Assembly: GCF_017901175.1 (NCBI RefSeq)
Contig: NZ_CP072793.1
Location: 62,001-126,000 of the forward strand
Direction of reading: 5' to 3'
From: Thiothrix unzii
Lineage (GTDB): Bacteria > Pseudomonadota > Gammaproteobacteria > Thiotrichales > Thiotrichaceae
Length of the DNA stretch: 64,000 bases
The position numbers and the translations under genes were made by a program. Positions 8,074-16,500 of this stretch are shown in pieces; within the stretch, counting starts at the first letter, position 1; the number at the start of each line of letters is the position of its first letter. The notes under the pieces were generated by a model that worked only from the letters and a program-made list of their open reading frames with translations, was not told the origin of the DNA and did no database searches.

Positions 8074-8928
8074 TTAATACACCAACTCCGCCCAACGCCC
8101 ATCCGCCACCAGCCGGTTCTTCAACGCCTGCCAGTTCGCCGCCGAACCCGCCAGTTCACCCATCACCTTATCCAGCACCGCCACCTGTTTCTTCAACCCG
8201 GCGAGGTAAACGTAAGTATTCGGCATCTGCATCATCACCCAGGTTTTCGCGCCGTTTTCCGCCAGACTCTTGCCCAGATTACCGGACGCATCGCGCCACG
8301 ATTGCGGGTCAATCGCCTGATACGCCTCAAAGGTAGCCTGATCGTAATAGTTGGTAATGTCATTGTTCTGGTCGTTCATGTACAACGCATCCAGCCCGCT
8401 CTTCGCGCCGTAGAACAAGCGCACTTGCCCACGCCAGCCCTGTTCCTGCGCGTATACTGACTTGATCAAAGTACGGAACGGCGCAATCCCCGTCCCCGTC
8501 CCAATCATCAACAAGTTGCTGGTGTTATCCGCAGGCACTTTGAACGCCGCCTTGTAAGGCCCGGTCAGGGTAATTTGCTTACCCGGTGCAGCATCACACA
8601 GGTAGTGCGAAGCAATGCCGGGGTATTCTTCACCCGACACCTCGTCGATATAGGAACAACGCCGCACCAGAATCTCGATGTCCGAGCCTTCGCCATGCGG
8701 CTGTGCCGCTAACACGCTGTAATAGCGATGATGGAAGCGGTTGCCAAACGGATGTTTGCCTTCCACCAGCACGCCAATATTCTGCCCCGGCATCGCCCGG
8801 AACGCAGGGTCATGGATGGTCAATACCATTTCACGCACCTCATCCGTTTTGGTATCGGTGATGCGCTTGCTGGAGCGCACGATAGCGTCGCAGGTATTGC
8901 TGTAAGTCTGTTCGTTGGTATCAGTCAT
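8074..8928 (-). CDS. Ferredoxin-NADP(+) reductase
   Basis: A 284-residue flavoprotein of the plant-type ferredoxin reductase superfamily. The FAD-binding RYYSVLAA motif lies near residue 68, the NADP-binding GTGTGIAPFRTLI near 145, and the C-terminal GRWAELVY carries the aromatic residue that stacks on the flavin. It transfers electrons between reduced ferredoxin and NADP(H). It is the last gene of the rnfB-nifJ-rnf operon, 15 bp after the Cys-rich membrane protein, so its ferredoxin pool is probably the one loaded by NifJ and used by Rnf. A soluble NADH-dependent variant cannot be ruled out. Confidence 0.85.
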   Translation of the reverse strand: MTDTNEQTYSNTCDAIVRSSKRITDTKTDEVREMVLTIHDPAFRAMPGQNIGVLVEGKHPFGNRFHHRYYSVLAAQPHGEGSDIEILVRRCSYIDEVSGEEYPGIASHYLCDAAPGKQITLTGPYKAAFKVPADNTSNLLMIGTGTGIAPFRTLIKSVYAQEQGWRGQVRLFYGAKSGLDALYMNDQNNDITNYYDQATFEAYQAIDPQSWRDASGNLGKSLAENGAKTWVMMQMPNTYVYLAGLKKQVAVLDKVMGELAGSAANWQALKNRLVADGRWAELVY

Positions 8929-8943
8929 AAAAATCCTCTCTCT

Positions 8944-9144
8944 TCAATGTTCGTGTTTGTCGCGGTTCTTGCACGCCTTCTTGCCACTGCACCCGCACGA
9001 CGACCCGCAGCCGCCGCCCTCCTCGCGTGGCGGGCCAAACTCCGGGTGGCGCAAGGCAAATTCTTTCACGATGCGTTGCACCACAATCCACGCGCCGAAC
9101 AACACCGGAATCACCAGCATTGCAATCAGATAATCCCGCATCAT
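8944..9144 (-). CDS. Small Cys-rich single-span membrane protein in the rnf operon
   Basis: A 66-residue protein with one hydrophobic helix at about residues 5-23 (LIAMLVIPVLFGAWIVV), then a short linker and a Cys cluster with Cys46, 50, 52 and 58 set in Gly/Ser, ending in a His/Lys tail. Its start overlaps the rnfA stop by 4 bp, so it is translationally coupled to Rnf. The layout (one span plus a C-terminal Cys cluster) resembles NqrM, the maturation factor of Na(+)-NQR, and FeoB-associated Cys-rich proteins, though I see no direct sequence match to either. A metal-delivery or assembly role for Rnf is an inference from shape and position. Confidence 0.75.
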   Translation of the reverse strand: MMRDYLIAMLVIPVLFGAWIVVQRIVKEFALRHPEFGPPREEGGGCGSSCGCSGKKACKNRDKHEH

Positions 9145-9725
9145 TCCGCTCCCAGTCCTGCAAATCCCATAAACGCCATTGACAGCAATGCGCCGAGGAT
9201 CAGGCTCAACGCCGCCCCTTGGGTTACACTCGGCAACCGTGCCAAATCCAGCCGCTCACGTAAGCCCGCCATCAGCACCAGTGCGAGGATGAAACCGACC
9301 CCCGCGCCCCCGGCATACGACACCGATTGCATGAAAGCGTATTCCTTGGAAGTCTGGAACAAGGCCACACCCAGCACCGCGCAGTTGGTGGTAATCAACG
9401 GCAGGTAAATCCCCAGCGCACGGAACAACGCCGGGCTGAGTTTCTTCATGGTCATTTCCACCAGTTGCACCGCCGACGCAATCACCACGATGTAACTGAT
9501 CAGGCGCAGGTATTCGATATTGAACGCCACCAGCAATTCATTGATGAAATACGCGCATATCGAACTCACCAGCATGACGAACGAAGTCGCCAAGCCCATT
9601 GGCACTGCTGTATTCAGCTTGCCAGATACGCCAAGGAACGGGCACAGCCCCAAAAACATCGCCAGCACGAAGTTATTTGCCAGCACCGAGTTGAAAAAGA
9701 TAAACGTGACGCTATCCGTGTTCAT
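9141..9725 (-). CDS. rnfA: Rnf complex subunit RnfA
   Basis: A 194-residue integral membrane subunit of the ion-translocating ferredoxin:NAD(+) oxidoreductase, with six hydrophobic segments. The paired half-helix motifs with Cys, NSVLANNFVLAMFLGLCPFL near the N-terminus and TTNCAVLGVALF in the middle, contribute to the membrane-embedded [2Fe-2S] site shared with RnfE. The frame is open further upstream, but the Met at 9725 gives the family's usual length and overlaps the rnfE stop by 4 bp. Confidence 0.96.
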   Translation of the reverse strand: MNTDSVTFIFFNSVLANNFVLAMFLGLCPFLGVSGKLNTAVPMGLATSFVMLVSSICAYFINELLVAFNIEYLRLISYIVVIASAVQLVEMTMKKLSPALFRALGIYLPLITTNCAVLGVALFQTSKEYAFMQSVSYAGGAGVGFILALVLMAGLRERLDLARLPSVTQGAALSLILGALLSMAFMGFAGLGAE

Positions 9726-10372
9726 GCGCTGACACCTCCGGTGGTTGGGGTTTGATCTTGCTTGCGGGTTTTCAGCCATTCAAAGAACAGCAACCAGCCA
9801 CCCAGCACCAGGAAGCCGCCCGGTGGCAATACCATAATGACCCACGGCTGGAACTGTTCCCCGAACAGTGGCAAGCCAAACAGCGAACCATTGCCCAGTA
9901 CTTCCCGCACTGTTCCCAGACACAGTAACGCCAGCGTGAAACCCAGCCCCATGCCCGCCGCGTTTACCATCGACTTCAGCGGTTTGTTGCGTGACGCACA
10001 GGCTTCCGCCCGCCCCAGAATAATGCAGTTCACCACAATCAACTGGATGAACGCCCCCAGCGCGTTGTACAAGGTCTGGCTTACCGCCTGCATGGTGTAA
10101 TCGACGATGGTCACAAAGGTGGAAATGATCACGATGTAAGTGGCAATCCGCACCCCCGACGGGATCAGGTTACGGAACAACGACACCAGCATACTCGACG
10201 CAATCAAGACGAAGGTCGTAGCCAGCCCCATTGCCAAGGCGTTAATGGAGGAATTGGTCACTGCCAATACCGGGCACATCCCCAGCATCATCACGAACAC
10301 CGGGTTTTCGCGCCAAATGCCTTCGAGGAAAGTATCGACCGTGATGCGGTCATCCTGTTTGAGTAAGCTCAT
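9722..10372 (-). CDS. rnfE: Rnf complex subunit RnfE
   Basis: A 216-residue membrane subunit homologous to RnfA but with inverted topology. It carries MMLGMCPVLAVTNSSINALAMG and IVVNCIILGRAEACASRN, whose cysteines pair with those of RnfA around the intramembrane iron-sulfur centre. The C-terminus (PPGGFLVLGGWLLFFEWLKTRK) is typical of RsxE/RnfE. It overlaps its neighbours by 4 bp at both ends. Confidence 0.96.
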   Translation of the reverse strand: MSLLKQDDRITVDTFLEGIWRENPVFVMMLGMCPVLAVTNSSINALAMGLATTFVLIASSMLVSLFRNLIPSGVRIATYIVIISTFVTIVDYTMQAVSQTLYNALGAFIQLIVVNCIILGRAEACASRNKPLKSMVNAAGMGLGFTLALLCLGTVREVLGNGSLFGLPLFGEQFQPWVIMVLPPGGFLVLGGWLLFFEWLKTRKQDQTPTTGGVSA

Positions 10373-11022
10373 GGTTGCGCTCCTTCCATTTGCGACAGTA
10401 ACGGCACGACCTTGGGCAACACGTCTTGTGCACTGCCATTCAGCCCCTTGGCAATCGCCTTGGAGGAAATGGTCGCCCCACTAATCGCATCAATTTCCCA
10501 CGGGTTCTTTTTCGAGCCATGTTTGACCGCGACAATCGCGTTTGCCAGCGCATCGCCCTTCACGGTGGCATCCAGCTTGTCGAAGTTGGCGACGAAATCC
10601 TTGTTGGTAATCACCTTGTCACCCAGCCCCGGCGTTTCAGTTTGCTTGATGACCTTGACCCCGGTAATGCACTGGCAAGATGGGGTGTAGGCGTAAATGG
10701 TTTCCACCGCGCCCGAATAACCTTGCGCCCGACCTTCCGCCGCCAAACCCGTCAACTTGCCCCCAGCATCGTAACCGGCGTAGACATTCGTGCCTTTCAA
10801 GCCGGGGGCGGCTGCCAGCAACTCACCTTTTTCATTGATGACGAAATGCTTGTAAGCGGTTGCGCCCTTGATGACTTCCAGCACGGTTTTCTGGATAGCC
10901 AGCCGTTTGTTTTCCTCAATCGCCGGTTTGGTGGCTTGGTACACGGTCACGATCAGGAAACCCGACAGTGCAGTCACAAACCCCAAGGTGGCGATCATCG
11001 CCTTACTGGTATTCCCACTCAT
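10369..11022 (-). CDS. rnfG: Rnf complex subunit RnfG (covalent FMN)
   Basis: A 217-residue protein with one N-terminal membrane anchor (residues 10-29) and an FMN-binding domain facing outward. The flavin attachment site is the S(T)GAT-type motif AISGATISSKAIAKGL near residue 185, where the Thr takes FMN by a phosphoester link made by ApbE. No apbE is in the window. It overlaps rnfD and rnfE by 4 bp. Confidence 0.95.
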   Translation of the reverse strand: MSGNTSKAMIATLGFVTALSGFLIVTVYQATKPAIEENKRLAIQKTVLEVIKGATAYKHFVINEKGELLAAAPGLKGTNVYAGYDAGGKLTGLAAEGRAQGYSGAVETIYAYTPSCQCITGVKVIKQTETPGLGDKVITNKDFVANFDKLDATVKGDALANAIVAVKHGSKKNPWEIDAISGATISSKAIAKGLNGSAQDVLPKVVPLLSQMEGAQP

Positions 11023-12083
11023 GCGGTTCTCCCCTTAGATTGTGCGCTCTTGGGTTGTGCGCCAAACAAGCGTGGTTGTGTCCAGGTATCAATCAGCGGG
11101 GTCATGGCATTGCCCAGCAAAATGGCGTACATAATGCCTTCCGACAAACTCCCGAACTGGCGAATGAGTACGGTGAGGAAGCCGATCAGCAAGCCGTAAA
11201 TCATTACCCCTTTCGGTGTGAGCGGCGAACCCACCATGTCGGAAGCCATGAACATTGCCCCCAACATCAGCCCACCCGAAAACAGCATGAATACTGGGTC
11301 AGCGTATTTGTCCGGGTTAATCAGGTACAACACCCCGGAGGTGGCAATCACGCCGACGAAAATCCACGCCGGAATCTGCCAGTTCATCATCTTGCGGATC
11401 ACCAGATACATCCCGCACACCAGAATCAGCAGTGCGGACGTTTCCCCCGCCGAACCCGCTACCATGCCGGTATACAGGTCAAACGGTGCAGTGCTGATGT
11501 GCTGGAACTTGTGCAAACTTAATGGCGTAGCCCCGGTAAAACCATCCACCGCCACCTGTTTCACCCACTCGGCGGTTTCCGGCGGCATCATGAACGGCGC
11601 AGTCAGGCTGGAAGGCACAAACTCGCTGAAACGCCCGGTGAAAAACGCCGGAGTCCAAGTGGTAATCGCCACCGGAAACGCCGCTTGTACAAACGCCCGC
11701 CCCACCAATGCCGGGTTGAATACGTTGTAACCAATCCCGCCAAATACCGCTTTACCGATGGCAATCCCGGCAATCCCCGCCACCGCCGCCATCCACAACG
11801 GAAAACCGGGTGGTAAGGTCAACGCCAGCAAAATGCCGCTGATGGTGGACGACCAGTCGTTCAAGCTGCTGGGCTTGTTGCCCATCCAGTTGAAAAAGCG
11901 TTCCGTGCCAAGGCAAGCCAGCGTGGTGACAATCACCAGTGCCAGCACGCTAATGCCAAACTGGTACACCGCGAACGCCACAATCGGCAGCAGCGCGTAC
12001 ACCACATGGCGCATGATAGTCGGCACATCCTGCGGCTTTTTCACGTGCGGCGCAGTGTGCAGAACAATGTGTTTCTTGCTCAT
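11019..12083 (-). CDS. rnfD: Rnf complex subunit RnfD
   Basis: A 354-residue integral membrane subunit of the NqrB/RnfD family with about ten hydrophobic segments. The covalent FMN site is DGFTGATPLSLHKF near residue 178, and the quasi-conserved VFGGIGYNVFNPALVGRAF segment lies near 93-113. It forms the core ion path together with RnfA, E and G. 4-bp overlaps with rnfC and rnfG indicate tight translational coupling. Confidence 0.96.
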   Translation of the reverse strand: MSKKHIVLHTAPHVKKPQDVPTIMRHVVYALLPIVAFAVYQFGISVLALVIVTTLACLGTERFFNWMGNKPSSLNDWSSTISGILLALTLPPGFPLWMAAVAGIAGIAIGKAVFGGIGYNVFNPALVGRAFVQAAFPVAITTWTPAFFTGRFSEFVPSSLTAPFMMPPETAEWVKQVAVDGFTGATPLSLHKFQHISTAPFDLYTGMVAGSAGETSALLILVCGMYLVIRKMMNWQIPAWIFVGVIATSGVLYLINPDKYADPVFMLFSGGLMLGAMFMASDMVGSPLTPKGVMIYGLLIGFLTVLIRQFGSLSEGIMYAILLGNAMTPLIDTWTQPRLFGAQPKSAQSKGRTA

Positions 12084-13441
12084 GCTTTCCCCTTCTGTTC
12101 ACGGTTGACGGCTTTGGCAATGCGGAAATATTGCACCAGCGGAATGTTGGATGGGCACACGAAGCTGCAACAGCCGCATTCAAAGCAACTGTTGAGGTGG
12201 AAATCGCTTTCCATTTCGGCGTAGTGGCGTTTGCCCGCCAGCCAGCCCATTTGCGCCGGGTTGAGGTGCATCGGGCAGGCATCCACACAGCGCGAACACT
12301 TGATGCAGGGGAAAACCGTTTCGCCCTGTTCGCCGATGAAAGTGCGTTCCTGAAACACCAGCAAACCGGACGTGCCTTTGGTGATCGGCACATCCAGCGA
12401 AGGCAGCGACATCCCCATCATCGGGCCACCGAGGATCACTTTTTCGTGGTCGGCGGTAATGCCCAGTTGCTCAAGGATGAAGCGTACCGGTGTGCCAATC
12501 GGCATCAGGTAATTGCCTGCTTTGGCAACATTCGTGCCCGTGACGGTGACGACGCGCTCAATCAGCCCTTCGCCTTTGGGTAACAGTTTGCCGAGTTGCG
12601 CCAGCGTACCGACATTGTTGACCACAATGCCGATGTCGATGGGCAAGCCGCCAGCGGGGACTTCCACACCCAGCAGCGATTTCAGCAGCATCTTTTCCGC
12701 GCCCTGTGGGTACTTGGTTTCCACCAGTTCCACGGTGATCGGGTCGTCGGGTTTCAAGGCGGCTTTTATCGCGGTGGCTGCGTCGGCTTTGTTGTCTTCA
12801 ATGCCGACGATGGCGCGTTTGGCTCCGGTAATGTGCAGCGCGTAACGGATGCCTTGCAGCAAATCCTGTGGCTGTTCCAGCATCACCCGGTGGTCGCAGG
12901 TGAGGTAGGGTTCGCATTCGCAGCCATTCACCACCAGTGTGTGCGCGGTTTTGCCGTGCGGAATGCGCAATTTGACGTGCGACGGAAACGCCGCCCCGCC
13001 CAGACCTGCCATGCCGGTGGCTTGCACCCGCTGGATCAGTTCGTCGTGGTCCAGCGTTTCCGGCTCGACCGGATTGCCGTACAGCACGTACTGGGAAGAG
13101 GCTTTGTACACATCAATCACAATCGACAGCACTTTGGGGCCAGCCGCACTCGGCATCAGCCCAATGCTGCTAACCACACCCGTGGCAGGCGCGTGTACCG
13201 GGACGGACATGAAGCCATCCGCCTCGGCGATGATTTGCCCACGCAGCACTTCCTGACCCACGTTGACCACAGGCTTGGCAGGTGCGCCAATGTGTTGTGC
13301 CACCGGCACTATCAGGCGCGGCGGGAACGCCAGCCGCTGGATCGCCTTCCCCCGCGTTGCATCCTTGTGGTAACGCGGGTGAATGCCGTGCGAGAAGCGG
13401 CCTTTGCGGAATTTTTCAAACAGAGCAAGCATGGTTGTCAC
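12080..13441 (-). CDS. rnfC: Rnf complex subunit RnfC
   Basis: A 453-residue peripheral subunit that binds NAD(H) and FMN. It has the N-terminal barrel region (FPPRLIVPVAQHIGAPAKPVV), a Rossmann-like part with VVNGCECEPYLTCDHRVMLE near 170, an SLBB region, and two [4Fe-4S] motifs, CIKCSRCVDACP and CFECGCCSFVCPSNIP. It is shorter than the E. coli protein because it lacks the long Ala/Lys-rich tail. It follows nifJ after a 126-bp gap holding a large inverted repeat. The Met at 13441 precedes the conserved LFEKFRKGRFSHGIHP. Confidence 0.96.
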   Translation of the reverse strand: MTTMLALFEKFRKGRFSHGIHPRYHKDATRGKAIQRLAFPPRLIVPVAQHIGAPAKPVVNVGQEVLRGQIIAEADGFMSVPVHAPATGVVSSIGLMPSAAGPKVLSIVIDVYKASSQYVLYGNPVEPETLDHDELIQRVQATGMAGLGGAAFPSHVKLRIPHGKTAHTLVVNGCECEPYLTCDHRVMLEQPQDLLQGIRYALHITGAKRAIVGIEDNKADAATAIKAALKPDDPITVELVETKYPQGAEKMLLKSLLGVEVPAGGLPIDIGIVVNNVGTLAQLGKLLPKGEGLIERVVTVTGTNVAKAGNYLMPIGTPVRFILEQLGITADHEKVILGGPMMGMSLPSLDVPITKGTSGLLVFQERTFIGEQGETVFPCIKCSRCVDACPMHLNPAQMGWLAGKRHYAEMESDFHLNSCFECGCCSFVCPSNIPLVQYFRIAKAVNREQKGKA

Positions 13442-13477
13442 CTGTTCCCTCGTGGGTAATCAGTCAATCTCGGCGAT

Positions 13478-13561
13478 GTAGGGGCAGACCTATGTGTCTG
13501 CCCTTCTGTAAATTCACCGCCGGTTACGGCAAAGAGGGCAGACACGCAGGTCTGCCCCTAC
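13478..13561. repeat. Large imperfect inverted repeat between nifJ and rnfC
   Basis: Arms at 13478-13505 and 13533-13561 (GTAGGGGCAGACC...) are near-perfect complements of about 28 bp with a 27-bp loop. It is the main content of the nifJ-rnfC gap. In the transcript it would form a long hairpin; possible roles are partial termination, processing or protection of the mRNA end. It looks like a small repetitive element rather than an intrinsic terminator, since no U-tract follows. Confidence 0.75.
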
Positions 13562-13567
13562 CCATTT

Positions 13568-16500
13568 TTACTGATACTTCGCTGCCCGCGCCACCAGCTT
13601 ATCCAAGCCAGCTTCGTTCGGGTTGTGCGGAGTCCCAGGGTGCAGGCAACCTGCCGTGCATTTCTCTGCCGCTTTCACGATGTCCTTGAACGAGCCGCCT
13701 TGTGGGTTAATCACAATCGCCTTTTTCTGGTCGTTGTAAGCAAAGATAGCGGGGTTGATATTGATGCACTCGTCACAGGCGGTACATTCCGGGGTATCGA
13801 CCCACACTGGCTCGAAACTGCCCGCGTTAGCCGCTGGTGCGCCAGAAGCCGGAGACAATGCGCCATTGCCACCGCTTGCCAGCAAACCGGCAGGCAAGCT
13901 GCCCGCCGCCATGCCCATCAGGGTGGCAGTGAGTTGTTGCGCCACTTCGGCTTTGGCTTGCAGCTTGATCGCATCCATATCCACCACTTGATCAACCCCG
14001 GTCAGCGACTTGAGTTGATGCCAGAAACCACGGCGCTCTTCGGTGGAAGCCAGCAATTCCTGTGCAACCAATACCCGCATCAGACGGTTTTTGCCATCGA
14101 CTGCCCAGATGTACGGGAACAGGCCGTCGCGTGCGTCTTCATCCAGTTCGATGAAGTCGTGCAACTGCACCATATTGTCGTTCCAGGTTTCCGGCGGGGC
14201 TTTGCGGAAGCTCTTGCGGAAACGGCCTTCGGTCAGGGCGAAATCGGCAAAGGTCATTGGCACTTTCATGCTGGCGGTTTTGCCTTTTTCGTCGGTGTAT
14301 TCCAGCGTGTAAGTTGGCCAGTCGGTGTCGATGGACGGGTTGCCTTCGATGCTGGCGCAGTCTTTCAGGGTTTCGCCTGCATCCGGGTCGAAGCGGAACA
14401 AGGGGTATGCGCGGGATTCGACCGCCAGTTTGCTTTGCTGTTCGGCAGCATCATCGGCTACACCGTGTTCGGGTTGGCACACGGCATAGATGTTGAACAG
14501 GGCTGGACGGCGGCTGTTCAAACCGTCGATAAAGCCTTCGATCATGTGGGTCATGTTGGAAATGGAGCTTTGCAGCACGAAGGACGTGCGGTGTGCCATC
14601 CCTATCAGGCTCATTTCCTTGCGGATTTCGGTCTTGCCTTTCCACGCCTTGCCATACGGAGCCATGTCGGACACCTGCCCGATAAAGCCGGAGGTACACG
14701 CCTGACCGCCCGTGTTGGAATACACCTGCGTATCCAGCACCAGCACCTTGATCGGCATTCCTGACATCAGCGCCCGCGACAGGTTTTGGAAGCCGATGTC
14801 ATACATCGCACCGTCACCACCCACGGCAACGACTGGTGGGCACAAACGCCATTCTTCATCACTGAAGGCTTTCCAGTTGAAGTAGGTCAGGATGGAATCG
14901 TGTTCCGCCGGGTCGTATTTGTCGGCAATAATCAGCTCGGCCTTGCGGATGGCTTTGAAACCGTCTGCCATTTTCGCCATGTGACCTTCAAAAATACCCA
15001 TCGCCATCGACGGCGCGTCCTGGAACAAATGGTTTGCCCACGGGAACGGATACGGGTTGAACGGGAAGGTGGATGCCCACACCGAGGTACAGCCCGTGGC
15101 GTTGATAATGCCCATTTCGGCGCGACCTTGCTTGGTCTGGCCTTCGGTGTAACGCCATTTCAGGTTGCGCAAGGCATCCAGTAGCTTGGTAATGTCTTTC
15201 AGCCATTGCTGGTTGAGTGGCTGGGTCGGGCCGTCTGCTTCCAGTGAATGCGAGAGGATGCCCAGTGTCAGGTCATGTTCCTTGTTGCCGTCGATAGCGG
15301 CGCGGAAGGCAGCGGTGTCGCCAAGGTTGATATTGTTCGCCAAGGTCATGCGCACCTTGGTTTCGAGCTGGTTGATCAGGTTGTCGATTTTTTCCAGATG
15401 CGTTTTGACGCGCGGTTGCAGCAAGGCGGTTACGGTGGCGGTGAACAGGTGGATACTGGTCTTTTCGCCGCAACCCAGACACGCGCCGTCGCCGGACATC
15501 ATGGAATGGTAGTTGTGCTTGTCGAGCAGTAGGGTTTCGAGTGCACCAACCTTTTCATCCAGATCGTCAATGCGGCTGAATTCGGGGGCGGTGGTGGGCA
15601 ATTCCAGCCAGAATTTCCATTCCTTGCGCATCCGCTCGACCGCTGATTCGGTTTGCGGGGCGGCTACCAATGCCTGATCGTCACAGACCTTGATGCATTC
15701 CATGCAGCCTTTACAGGTGTAAGGGTTGATGGTGATGGAGAACAAGCCACCGCTGCCTGCCTGCTTTTTCTCGCGGGTGGAGTAGTAAGGCTTGGTAATG
15801 GCGAAACGGAAGTCGCCGATGGTGGCGAGCAGGCGGCTGAATTCGCGTTCCAGACTCTGCTTTTCCGCACCTTCCAGCGGGGATTCTGCCAGTGTTTCCA
15901 GTACCGCATGGTCGATGAGCTGGTTGACGTTGGCGGCTTCACCGTTTTGCTCGATCAGGCCGCGCAGCTTTTTCTCAACGGTACGCACTTCACGGCGCAG
16001 GAAACGGGTCGGGTTGCCGCCGCGTTCAATCGTCATGATGGCGGAATTGAATACGTCGCTGATGGAGTTGACCAGACCGGGAATTGCGCTATCCGGGCAC
16101 ACGCTGTAGCAGTTGCCGCAAGCGGTGCAGTTTTCCGGCTTGAATTCAGGGTATTCAAAGCGGATCTGGGTCATGTCGCGGTAGAAGCCGGTGGCGACGG
16201 GCATCAAGCCGGTTGCCATGTACGGGTCGGCGAGGTTGCCGCTGCCTTTGCCTTCGAGGTAGAAGCTGCCGGTCTGTTCCCAGAAACGGTGGATGTCGGA
16301 TAAACGTCCGTCGCCTTCCGGCAACTGTTTCAGCATGATCGGCAAGGAACTGGCTTGCTTGCGCACCGCTTCCGGGGTCAAACCGACGGTTTTTTCCGTG
16401 ATTTCAATGATTTCATCGAAACCACGGCGTACCACTTTGAGGTTGTCTTCAACCACCCGTGCGCCTTTGCCGCCGAACTTGTCGCGCAATTGTTTTTCAA

